Of a stretch of DNA of 64,000 nt, positions 44,087 to 51,857 are shown piece after piece. The notes below the pieces were generated by a model. That model did no database searches. It saw nothing but the letters and a program-made list of their open reading frames with translations, and was not told where the DNA came from. Position 1 is the first letter of the stretch. Each line of letters begins with the position of its first letter. A program made the position numbers and the translations under genes. The DNA is from Paraburkholderia ferrariae NBRC 106233 (GTDB lineage: Bacteria > Pseudomonadota > Gammaproteobacteria > Burkholderiales > Burkholderiaceae), in assembly GCF_000685035.1 (NCBI RefSeq), contig NZ_BAYB01000009.1:328695-392694 (forward strand), in the 5' to 3' direction.

Positions 44087-45256
44087 ACGGACGCTAGCGG
44101 ACGGTACGAAAACGACACCTTCCATGAGCCGGCGTGCACTGCGACTCATGATCGCTTTCGTCACGGTCCACGAACCCTCGCGCAACACGGCTTCGGCGCC
44201 TACCGTCATCGTCCCGGACGGGTGCCCGAAGCGAAGCGGGTCAGCAACGCTGCCATTCAGAAGCCGGCTGACGACGGTGCCGGGAATCGCGCCCGCCACG
44301 GCCAGTGCGACCGCCCCCGTCCCCGTCATGGCATGGTGGAGCTTGCCCATCGACAGAATCCGCGCATTGATGTCCACCGACCGGGGATCGACCCGCTTCC
44401 CGCTCGACGCGATATAGGCCTCGGGCAGCGACACGAACGCGAGCTTCGGCGTATGAGGCCGCCTGGACGTGACTTCCTCGGGCGTCGCACCGAGGCCCAT
44501 TCGTACCGCCGCGTGCGCCCGGATCGCTTCGCACTTCGCGAGCAACCCGGCGTCGCTGTTGACTTCACCCTGCAACTCGTTGCCCTTCAGGCCAAGCGCG
44601 CCTGCGTCGACAAAAATAGCCGGGTTGCCTGCGTTGATCATCGTCACCTGGCAGGTCCCGTACCCAGGCACATCCAGTTGGTCGATTGCCCGACCTGTCG
44701 GGAACATGCCGCCCGAAGCCTGCTCTCCGTCTTCGCTGCTACCCGGGTCGAGGAATTCGAGGCGAATTTCGGCGGCCGGGAAGGTGACGCCGTCGAGTTC
44801 GAAATCGCCCTCCTCCTGAACCTGACCGTCTTGCATCGGGACATGAGCGATGATCGTCGCGTTTATGTTGGCCTGCCAGATACGCACGATTGCCATACCA
44901 TTCTCAGGTGCACTAACGAATCCCTGTGCAATCGCAAACGGTCCGACTGCTGAAGTGAGATTGCCGCAATTGCCGGACCAGTCGATGACGGGTTCGCTGA
45001 TGGAAACGGCGCCGAACAGATAGTCCACGTCGCAGTCCGGCCGCGACGACGGCCCGACGATCACGACCTTGCTCGTGCTCGACGTCGCGCCGCCCATTCC
45101 GTCGATCTGTTTTTCATACGGATCAGGGCTGCCGGCGACACGCAGCAGGATTGCGTCGCGCTGCCGCGGATCGGCGGGAAGCTCGTCCGAGCGGAAGAAA
45201 ACGCCTTTGCTCGTGCCACCACGCATGTAGGTAGCGTTGATGCGGTGCTGCGCCAT
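44084..45256 (-). CDS. prpF: PrpF-family isomerase (2-methylaconitate/aconitate cis-trans isomerase type)
   Basis: 390 residues, two-domain diaminopimelate-epimerase-like fold. Diagnostic blocks are ATYMRGGTSKGVFF, MGGATSSTSKVVIV, SGNCGNLTSAVGPFAI (with the catalytic Cys), MINAGNPAIFVDA and GTGAVALAVA. PrpF isomerises 2-methylaconitate beside AcnD; relatives act on 4-oxalomesaconate or methylitaconate. Here it lies 3 bases after a lactonase gene and downstream of an AcnD-type aconitase, so it should act on the same tricarboxylate. The symbol marks the family; the substrate is not proven. Confidence 0.85.
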   Translation of the reverse strand: MAQHRINATYMRGGTSKGVFFRSDELPADPRQRDAILLRVAGSPDPYEKQIDGMGGATSSTSKVVIVGPSSRPDCDVDYLFGAVSISEPVIDWSGNCGNLTSAVGPFAIAQGFVSAPENGMAIVRIWQANINATIIAHVPMQDGQVQEEGDFELDGVTFPAAEIRLEFLDPGSSEDGEQASGGMFPTGRAIDQLDVPGYGTCQVTMINAGNPAIFVDAGALGLKGNELQGEVNSDAGLLAKCEAIRAHAAVRMGLGATPEEVTSRRPHTPKLAFVSLPEAYIASSGKRVDPRSVDINARILSMGKLHHAMTGTGAVALAVAGAIPGTVVSRLLNGSVADPLRFGHPSGTMTVGAEAVLREGSWTVTKAIMSRSARRLMEGVVFVPSASVR

Positions 45257-45259
45257 GAG

Positions 45260-46333
45260 TCAGTCCTCCGTGATTCCGAATACGATGCTCACCGGGCTGC
45301 CTGTCTTGACGAGTCGCCCGGTAGCAACGGGTTGATGGGTATGCGCGTCCAGCTCGAACTGCGCGATCGTGTGCGAGTTTTCGTTCGCCACGTACAACGT
45401 GCGCGCGTCCGGGGCGATGCAGAGAAAGCGTGGACAGTGGCCGCCCGTAGACACCCAGTGCACATCTCGGGGCAGTCCCGTCGACAGGTCGATCTGAAAC
45501 GTCGCGATCGTGTCGTGGCCGCGGTTGGTCACGTAAAGCCCGCGGCCATCGGACGACACCACGATCCCGGCCGCACGCGTGAACGCGTGATGGTTCGGCG
45601 GGATCGTCGATACGGTATGCAGTGCTTCCAGTTCCCCGGTGACGGGGTCGAACGACCACGTCGTAACGGTCGAATCGAGTTCGTTGACGACGTAGACGAG
45701 CGGCAACCCGGGGTGAAACGCCGCGTGCCGCGGGCCGGCACCTTCGCGCGTGCGCGCGGCCTGTACGATGGCCCGTCCGCCCTCCAGCCAGCGCACGGCG
45801 AACACGGTGTCGAGACCCTTGTCAGGCACAATATGCCAGTCGGTATCGAATCGCCGTGTCACATATCGCGCGATGTAGTGCGGATGCGAAGACACCTGCT
45901 CGACGCGATGGGAACCGGGTTCGCCGTTGAACGTTACGGGTGCCTGAGCGCGCTGGAGCGAACCATCCTGGGCGAGCGGAATCAGCGTTGCCGTGCCACT
46001 CGCATAGCCGGCGATCGCCAGCGCGTTACCGTCACGCGTAAAGTCCAGGTGCACGGGATTACGGCCCGCGCACGGTTGGCTGTTGAGTACGCTCAGCCGC
46101 CCGGTTTGAGGCTCGATCCGGAATGCACTAACGGCATCGCCGTCGCCGTGGACCGTATAAAGTGCGCCTCGCCGACGGTCGAGCGCAAGAAAGGTCGGAT
46201 TGACCAGTGGCTCGAGCGTTTGCTGAAGCTGCCACGCGCCGGCCGGGCTCACCTCGTACACGGCAATGCCGGTGCCGCGGGCATGACGCTCGCGCGTCGT
46301 GCGGCACCCGACGTAGGCGAAAGTACGTGCCAT
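45260..46333 (-). CDS. Beta-propeller lactonase family protein
   Basis: 357 residues with the seven-blade propeller of the 6-phosphogluconolactonase/carboxymuconate-cyclase family: FAYVGCRTTRERHARGTGIAVYEV, NPTFLALDRRRGALYTVH, GPRHAAFHPGLPLVYVVNEL, and GLYVTNRGHDTIATFQID. It hydrolyses or forms lactones in known relatives. It lies 2 bases after the acnD-like gene and 3 before the prpF-like gene, so it is almost certainly part of the same pathway. Start at 46333; the longer upstream frame is antisense to acnD. No signal peptide. Confidence 0.88.
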   Translation of the reverse strand: MARTFAYVGCRTTRERHARGTGIAVYEVSPAGAWQLQQTLEPLVNPTFLALDRRRGALYTVHGDGDAVSAFRIEPQTGRLSVLNSQPCAGRNPVHLDFTRDGNALAIAGYASGTATLIPLAQDGSLQRAQAPVTFNGEPGSHRVEQVSSHPHYIARYVTRRFDTDWHIVPDKGLDTVFAVRWLEGGRAIVQAARTREGAGPRHAAFHPGLPLVYVVNELDSTVTTWSFDPVTGELEALHTVSTIPPNHHAFTRAAGIVVSSDGRGLYVTNRGHDTIATFQIDLSTGLPRDVHWVSTGGHCPRFLCIAPDARTLYVANENSHTIAQFELDAHTHQPVATGRLVKTGSPVSIVFGITED

Positions 46334-46335
46334 GA

Positions 46336-48933
46336 TCAGGCGGCCTTGCGCCGCTCGTCTGCGATCCGCGGCAGCAGACCGCCGGCCATGAAAATCTCGG
46401 CCTCCTCTTCGGTGTCGATACGGCATCGCACCGGCGCGCTGACAATCTCACCCGTCTTGCGCGTGATGGTCAGGGTAAGGGGCATCAATGGCGTAACGCG
46501 TTCCCCAAGGCCTTCGACGGCGAACCACTCCGAACCGTCGATCCGAAGGCTTTTGCGATTCACGCCTTCCATGAATTCCAGCGGCAGCACGCCCATGCCG
46601 ACCAGATTCGAGCGGTGGATGCGCTCGAAGTTTTCGCACACCACGGCGCGCACGCCGATCAGCCGTACACCCTTGGCGGCCCAGTCGCGCGACGAACCGG
46701 ATCCGTAGTTCTTGCCGGCCACGACGATCAATTCCTGACCCTGTGCCATATAGCGCTCGGCGGCATCGAAGAGGCGCATCACCTGCCCCTCCGGCTCGAA
46801 TCGCGTGAGCGATCCCTCAGCTTCGCCGGCCATCTCGTTGCGCAGGCGGTTGTTGGCGAAGGTCGCGCGAATGGCGACCTTGTGATCGCCGCGTCGCGTG
46901 CCGTACGAATTGAACCCGGCAGGCTCGACGCCGTGCGAGATCAGGTATTCGCCGGCGGCGCTTTCGGGAAGAATGGCACCCGAAGGGGAAAGATCGTCGG
47001 TTGTCACGTTGTCGCCGAATACGCCGATGGCGCGCATGGCACCGAACCGGGCCGCCTGCGTGAGGGTTGTCTGCCAGTATGGCGGCCGGCGAATGTAGTC
47101 GCTGTCCTCGCGCCACGGGAACTGGGCCGGTACGGTGTCCTCGCCTTCGAGCTGCGCGCTCTTGCGGAACATCGCGGCGTAGATGCGAACGTATTCCTCG
47201 CCGCGAATGCTTTCCTTGAGAAGGTCGTCGATCTCCTCGTCAGCCGGCCAGAGGTCGCCCAGATAGACGGGTTTGCCCGCCTGGTCGACGCCGAGCTGGG
47301 CGTGCTCGATATCGATGTCGATCGTGCCGGCAATCGCGTAGGCAACCACGAGCGGCGGCGAAGCCAGAAACGCTTCCTTCACGCGCGGATGAATCCGCCC
47401 GTTGAAGTTGCGGTTGCCGGAGAGGACCGCGACCGTATGCACATCGCGGCTCACGATCTCGTCCTCGATGGGCTTGGGCAGCGGGCCCGACATGCCGTTG
47501 CACGACGTGCAGCCGAATCCGATGATGCCGAATCCCAGCGACTCGAGCGGCGCCATCAGGTTGGCGGCGCGCAGATAGCTTTCGACCGGCTTCGACCCCG
47601 GCGCAAGCGACGTCTTCACCCAGGGCTTGCGCTGCAGACCCCGCCCGACTGCTTTCTTCGCAAGCAGGCCCGCTGCGATCATGTTGCGAGGATTCGACGT
47701 ATTGGTGCAACTCGTGATGGCCGCAATGACGATCGACCCGTTGGAGAGCTGGCCCGCGCTCGTTGCCGCGGCGGCTTCGGCGTGCCGTTGCGGTTTCGCG
47801 ATCCCTTTCGAAATCAGGCTCGACAGCGGCACGCGATCGTGAGGGTTTGCCGGCCCCGCGAGCGCGCGGCCGATGTTCGACAGGTCGAACGAAAGGACGC
47901 GGTCGTATTGGGCGTCGGCGAGGTCGTCGGCCCAGAGACCTTGTGCTTTCGCGTATTCCCGGGTCAGTGCGATCTGCGCTTCGGCGCGGCCGGTGAGGCG
48001 CATGAAGTCGAGCGTCTTTTCGTCGATCGCAAAGAGTGCGGCGGTTGCGCCGAATTCCGGCGCCATGTTCGAAATGGTCGCGCGGTCGCTGAGCGTCATG
48101 GCACGCGCACCCTCGCCGTGAAATTCGATGATCGTGCCCACCACCTTCTCTTGCCGCAGGAACTCGGTGATGGCGAGCACAAGATCGGTCGCGGTGACTC
48201 CGGGCTGCCGCCGCCCCTTGAGTTCGACGCCCACGATGGTCGGCAGGCGCAGCCACACCGCGCGCCCGAGCATGACCGATTCGGCCTCGATGCCGCCGAC
48301 ACCCCAGCCCAGCACGCCAATCGCGTTGATCATGGTCGTGTGGCTGTCGGTTCCGACCAGCGTGTCCGGAAATGCAACCCCATCCCTCACCTGGACCACG
48401 GGTGAAAGATGCTCGATGTTCACCTGATGCAGGATGCCGTTGCCGGGCATCAGGACATCCAGATTCGAGAACGCCTGTTTGCACCAGGCAAGGAACTCGA
48501 AGCGCTCCGCGTTCTTCTGCTGCTCGATCGCCATGTTCTTCGCCATGGCCTGCGGATCGCTGCCGTCGATCTCGACATTCAGCGAGTGATCCACCACCAG
48601 TTGCGTGGGCACGACGGGGTTGATCGCGCGCGGGTCGCCGCCGCTTTCGGCAATGGCATCGCGCATGCCGGCGAGATCGACGAGCGCCGGGGTACCCAGC
48701 AAATCCTGCAACACCACGCGGGCCGGGTAGTACGGAAAGTCGACGTCGTGGCGGCGCTGCGCGAGCATCGACAGATAGCGTGCCGCGTCGGTCGCCGGTT
48801 GTTGCCGAACGATGTTCTCGGCGAACACCCGCACGCTGTACGGCATGCGTGCGAGCGCGCCGGGGTCGATGGCGCTCAAGGCGCTAGCGACGCTGGCGAA
48901 CGCCACGGTCTGGTTTGGAAGCGGGGTAAGCAT
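46336..48933 (-). CDS. acnD: AcnD-type aconitase (Fe-S hydro-lyase)
   Basis: 865 residues, the length of AcnD 2-methylisocitrate dehydratases, and with AcnD-like blocks throughout (LVGTDSHTTMINAIGVLGWGVGGIEAE, ITEFLRQEKVVG, DRATISNMAPEFGATA). The 4Fe-4S cysteines are Cys409 (TSCTNTSNP), Cys475 and Cys478 (GCTSCNGMSG); the C-terminal swivel domain has SGSSRDWAAKGVRL. AcnD works with PrpF in the methylcitrate cycle, but prpB and prpC are absent here. The start at 48933 follows CTGGAGAAAACCCC. First gene of the operon; a palindrome at 48981 lies 47 bases before it. Confidence 0.88.
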   Translation of the reverse strand: MLTPLPNQTVAFASVASALSAIDPGALARMPYSVRVFAENIVRQQPATDAARYLSMLAQRRHDVDFPYYPARVVLQDLLGTPALVDLAGMRDAIAESGGDPRAINPVVPTQLVVDHSLNVEIDGSDPQAMAKNMAIEQQKNAERFEFLAWCKQAFSNLDVLMPGNGILHQVNIEHLSPVVQVRDGVAFPDTLVGTDSHTTMINAIGVLGWGVGGIEAESVMLGRAVWLRLPTIVGVELKGRRQPGVTATDLVLAITEFLRQEKVVGTIIEFHGEGARAMTLSDRATISNMAPEFGATAALFAIDEKTLDFMRLTGRAEAQIALTREYAKAQGLWADDLADAQYDRVLSFDLSNIGRALAGPANPHDRVPLSSLISKGIAKPQRHAEAAAATSAGQLSNGSIVIAAITSCTNTSNPRNMIAAGLLAKKAVGRGLQRKPWVKTSLAPGSKPVESYLRAANLMAPLESLGFGIIGFGCTSCNGMSGPLPKPIEDEIVSRDVHTVAVLSGNRNFNGRIHPRVKEAFLASPPLVVAYAIAGTIDIDIEHAQLGVDQAGKPVYLGDLWPADEEIDDLLKESIRGEEYVRIYAAMFRKSAQLEGEDTVPAQFPWREDSDYIRRPPYWQTTLTQAARFGAMRAIGVFGDNVTTDDLSPSGAILPESAAGEYLISHGVEPAGFNSYGTRRGDHKVAIRATFANNRLRNEMAGEAEGSLTRFEPEGQVMRLFDAAERYMAQGQELIVVAGKNYGSGSSRDWAAKGVRLIGVRAVVCENFERIHRSNLVGMGVLPLEFMEGVNRKSLRIDGSEWFAVEGLGERVTPLMPLTLTITRKTGEIVSAPVRCRIDTEEEAEIFMAGGLLPRIADERRKAA

Positions 48934-48980
48934 GGGGTTTTCTCCAGGAGATGACGGAGCGCCTTGCGTTCCGTTTTTTT

Positions 48981-49002
48981 GCATTTTATGATCATAAAAC
49001 GC
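48981..49002. promoter_or_regulatory. GntR operator candidate, acnD side
   Basis: A 22-bp dyad with one mismatch pair; the perfect core is TTTTATGATCATAAAA, flanked by GC on each side. It stands 47 bases before acnD and 74 before the divergent GntR start, in an AT-rich patch. A near copy lies at 50133-50154. Confidence 0.7.
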
Positions 49003-49076
49003 AATTTGCAAATACTGGCGGCCCAGGTAATTACCCTGATCGGGCAGATCCCCGGACTGAATCCACGAGGCAGACG

Positions 49077-50084
49077 ATGGCAAAATTGGAAACAGGTCTT
49101 TCAGATGCTTCGCCACCTCCGGCGATCGTGACTGACCGTGCTCTACTCGTAACCGACATGGATTCGTCTGCTGAAAACGCGGCTTTGACTCCGCTGCAAA
49201 CGCGCGTGGCGCGTGAAATCCTGGCCCTTGCTCGCCGGGAAGACCTGGCGATGGACGACCGCCTCGCCGAGTCCGCACTGGCCGAGAAGATCGGCACGTC
49301 GCGCACGCCGGTGAACGCGGCACTGCACCACCTTGTCTCGCTCGGCGTCGTCTATCACGACGCCAACCGCGGGTTTTTCATGGCAAAACCGGCCCGTGAA
49401 GTCACCGACGTCGCCGAGCAGTTCTTCCTCGAACCCGACGACCCGCTTTATCTGAAGATCGCGGAGGACCGGTTGGCGCGGCGACTGCCCGATGTCATCG
49501 GCGAAGCCGACCTGATGCGCCAGTACGAGGTGTCGCGCAGCGAGCTTCGGCGGGTGCTTTCGCGCATGCAGGAGGAGGGATGGCTCGAACGGCAAGTGGG
49601 TCACGGCTGGCAGTTCATGCCGATGATCGACTCGGTCGAAGCCTATGACGAAAGCTACCTGTTTCGCGCTGCCATCGAGCCTACCGGCGTCCTTGCGCCG
49701 ACGTTCCGCGCGGACAGCGTCGAACTGGAAGGGCTGCGCCGGCGCCAACGGTTCATTGCCGAGAGCGGCTATCTCACCATGAACTCGGTTGAGCTTTTCG
49801 AGGCAAACAGCGAGTTTCACGAAACGATCGCGAAATGGTCCGGCAACCGGTTCATCGCGCAGTCGGTGCGGCGGATGGACAGGCTGCGCCGGCTCGTCGA
49901 GTATCGCCAGGCCAAAGCGCGCAAACCCCGGCAGGAGCAGGCTATCGAGCATCTCGAGATACTCGGGGCGATTGCCCGTCAGGATCTTTTGCGGGCGGCC
50001 TCCTTGCTCCGCGATCACATTGAAGGCGCGCGGCGCGCCAAGGTTCACGCCCGTGAAATTTTCACGGCCGACGTTTCGCCGTAA
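49077..50084 (+). CDS. GntR-family regulator with two winged-helix domains
   Basis: 335 residues. The first winged helix is at about 38-105 (RLAESALAEKIGTSRTPVNAALHHL). A second one is at about 120-180 (GEADLMRQYEVSRSELRRVLSRMQEEGWLERQVGHGW). A C-terminal helical effector domain of FCD type (about 195-325) follows. Most FadR-group proteins have one DNA-binding unit, so the doubled unit is uncommon. It diverges from acnD and precedes an MFS gene; both have the palindrome. The start at 49077 is preferred for its CGAGGCAGACG leader; an earlier in-frame start at 48951 would run through the palindrome. Confidence 0.88.
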   Translation: MAKLETGLSDASPPPAIVTDRALLVTDMDSSAENAALTPLQTRVAREILALARREDLAMDDRLAESALAEKIGTSRTPVNAALHHLVSLGVVYHDANRGFFMAKPAREVTDVAEQFFLEPDDPLYLKIAEDRLARRLPDVIGEADLMRQYEVSRSELRRVLSRMQEEGWLERQVGHGWQFMPMIDSVEAYDESYLFRAAIEPTGVLAPTFRADSVELEGLRRRQRFIAESGYLTMNSVELFEANSEFHETIAKWSGNRFIAQSVRRMDRLRRLVEYRQAKARKPRQEQAIEHLEILGAIARQDLLRAASLLRDHIEGARRAKVHAREIFTADVSP

Positions 50085-50096
50085 CGGTTGCACGGT

Positions 50097-50122
50097 GGCG
50101 GCCTCGGCGGCCGCCTTTTTTT
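50097..50122 (+). terminator. Terminator after GntR gene
   Basis: GGCGGCC at 50097-50103 pairs with GGCCGCC at 50109-50115 across a 5-base loop, followed by seven T residues. It separates the GntR gene from the MFS gene, which has its own operator just downstream. Confidence 0.85.
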
Positions 50123-50132
50123 GCCTCTTATT

Positions 50133-50154
50133 GCGTTTTGTTATCACAAAATGC
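50133..50154. promoter_or_regulatory. GntR operator candidate, MFS side
   Basis: Reads GC, G, TTTTGTTATCACAAAA, TGC: the same length, ends and symmetry as the site at 48981, differing at a few inner bases. It stands between the GntR terminator and the MFS start, 55 bases before the ATG. Consensus of the two: GCRTTTTRT, then KATCAYAAAAYGC. Confidence 0.7.
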
Positions 50155-50208
50155 TTAATAGTGGCCGCGACACAAACCCGCTGCCGATTCCAATATACGG
50201 AGACAACC

Positions 50209-51513
50209 ATGTCGTATCGCCGAGGCTGGATAGCCCTCTTTCTTTTCGCGCTTTCGATGATCAACTACATGGACCGGGTCGCGCTTTCAATCGCGGCCCG
50301 GCCTATCGCAAGCGAATTCAAACTGACCTCGATCGGCATGGGATATCTGTTTTCGTCGTTCGTGTGGAGTTACACAGTGTTCCTGTTGCCGATGGGCTTT
50401 CTGGTCGACCGGTTCGGAACGCGGCGCATGGCGAGCGTCGGCATATTCGTGTGGTCGGCTGCGACCGCGTTGACCGCAGCGGCGGGAAGCTTCGCCGGGC
50501 TCATTGCCGCGCGGCTGGTGATGGGTGCGGGCGAGTCGACCAGCAATCCGGTCGGCGCGAAGGTCATCCGGCAGTGGATTCCGGCAAGCGAGCGCGGAAT
50601 GGTCACTTCCATGTTCAACAGCGGGTCGTATGCGGGGCCGGCAATCTGCTCGGTACTGCTTGGCGCGCTCGTCGCGGCCTTTGGCTGGAGGCTTTCCTTC
50701 GTGATTGCGGGCGCCATAGGATTCGCCTGGCTGGCCGCCTGGCTCGTCTTTTTTAGCGATCCCGAGAAGGCTCGTTGGCTCGAACCGCATGAACGCGAGA
50801 AAATCTTGCGCGAACGGAATACGGTGCCGGTAGCGCATGCGACTCCCCCGGACGGTGCCATGGGCTTGCTGGCCCTGATGCGCTCGCGCACGCTCTGGGG
50901 CCTGGCCGTTACCCAGGGCTGCAACGTCTATACGCAGTACCTCTTTCTGACCTGGTTGCCGAGCTACCTCCAGACAACCCGCCACCTGGATATTGCGCAT
51001 ACCGGCCTTTTTGCAGCGGTGCCGTATGCCGTTTCGGTCTTGTTGTGCATCCTGGTCGGGCGATTGAGCGACCAGTACCTCAAGAAAGGCGGCGTTGGGA
51101 CCGGGCGGCGCCGCAATGCCGTGGCGCTTGCGATGTTGACCGGCTCGACGATACTGGCTGTCCCGTTCATTTCAAGCCTCGTCGGATTGCTTCTGGTCTT
51201 TTCCGTCACGCTCGCCGGCATTGCGTCGACGACGTCGCTCAACTTTGCACTGTTGAACGACCTGCTGCCGGACTCGCGCGACGTGGCAAAAGCGATGGCG
51301 TTTGTCGTCGTCGGCGGGAATGTTTTTGGAATGATTGCGCCCATTGCTACCGGCTACGTGGTGGCCTCCACGGGAACCTACGACTGGGCTTTCGGTATCG
51401 CCGGTCTTTTGCTTCTGGCGGGAGCGGCGGTCGTGCTGACCATGACGCGCTCACCGATGGGCGCCAGTCGCGCGGCCGGGAACGGGCGGCCTACGGCCTG
51501 GCCGGCGCCGTAG
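50209..51513 (+). CDS. MFS transporter, anion:cation symporter (ACS) type
   Basis: 434 residues, 12 helices. N-terminal ALSMINYMDRVALSIAARPI and DRFGTRRMASVGIFVWSAATALTA are marks of the ACS family (hexuronate, glucarate, tartrate and similar acid carriers); ESTSNPVGAKVIRQWIPASERG is the typical helix 4-5 block. It has its own operator copy at 50133, so it probably belongs to the GntR regulon and imports an organic acid, adding to the 2HCT carrier. Ribosome site GGAGACAACC. Confidence 0.92.
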   Translation: MSYRRGWIALFLFALSMINYMDRVALSIAARPIASEFKLTSIGMGYLFSSFVWSYTVFLLPMGFLVDRFGTRRMASVGIFVWSAATALTAAAGSFAGLIAARLVMGAGESTSNPVGAKVIRQWIPASERGMVTSMFNSGSYAGPAICSVLLGALVAAFGWRLSFVIAGAIGFAWLAAWLVFFSDPEKARWLEPHEREKILRERNTVPVAHATPPDGAMGLLALMRSRTLWGLAVTQGCNVYTQYLFLTWLPSYLQTTRHLDIAHTGLFAAVPYAVSVLLCILVGRLSDQYLKKGGVGTGRRRNAVALAMLTGSTILAVPFISSLVGLLLVFSVTLAGIASTTSLNFALLNDLLPDSRDVAKAMAFVVVGGNVFGMIAPIATGYVVASTGTYDWAFGIAGLLLLAGAAVVLTMTRSPMGASRAAGNGRPTAWPAP

Positions 51514-51857
51514 CCGTAGCCGTAGCCGCGGGACTGTGGAGCTACGCGCACCGTCTCAGGGCCGCTAGTAACGAACCGCCTCTCATCCGGCCCGGAAAAC
51601 CGCCTTGGGACAGCGCCAATCGCGATTTTACAAGCGACAAGGCAGTCGATTTCCGCGCGATCCTCGCGACTGTGAAGAAAAAAATGTCGACGTGATATTC
51701 TTTGGTGGACTCGCCGAACAAGGCGCGATGCCCGTCGATCAGAGGCGCTCGCCTGGCATGCCCACGGTCCTGTTCAAGCGGCCCTGCGCCCGGGCGTTCG
51801 CGCAGCGCTACCCGACCCGCTTCATGATGCCTTTCCACTTGCCGGCAAGGTCAAGGC
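51514..51857. other. Gap between MFS gene and eutB with a decayed coding remnant
   Basis: Starts with three GCCGTA units overlapping the MFS stop (51507-51524). A LivK-like fragment lies at 51612-51740. The remainder, up to the eutB start, shows no promoter consensus that I can recognise. A good ribosome site for eutB is not obvious (GGCAAGGTCAAGGC). Confidence 0.4.
51612..51740 (+). pseudogene. Branched-chain amino-acid binding protein (LivK-like) remnant, frameshifted
   Basis: One frame reads TSDKAVDFRAILATVKKK up to a run of seven A; from there the next frame continues NVDVIFFGGLAEQGA. Joined, these match the conserved inner strand of LivK-type binding proteins (pattern DF-ILT-K-NPDVIFYGG). 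A one-base slip in the A run would explain the break. Neither end of the gene is present. Confidence 0.65.

Noticed and set aside
44084..48933. Complete methylcitrate cycle
   Set aside because: Only AcnD- and PrpF-type genes are present; PrpB and PrpC are missing, and a lactonase and a 2HCT carrier replace them.
51507..51524. GCCGTA tandem repeat at the MFS stop
   Set aside because: Only three units; likely simple slippage in GC-rich DNA.
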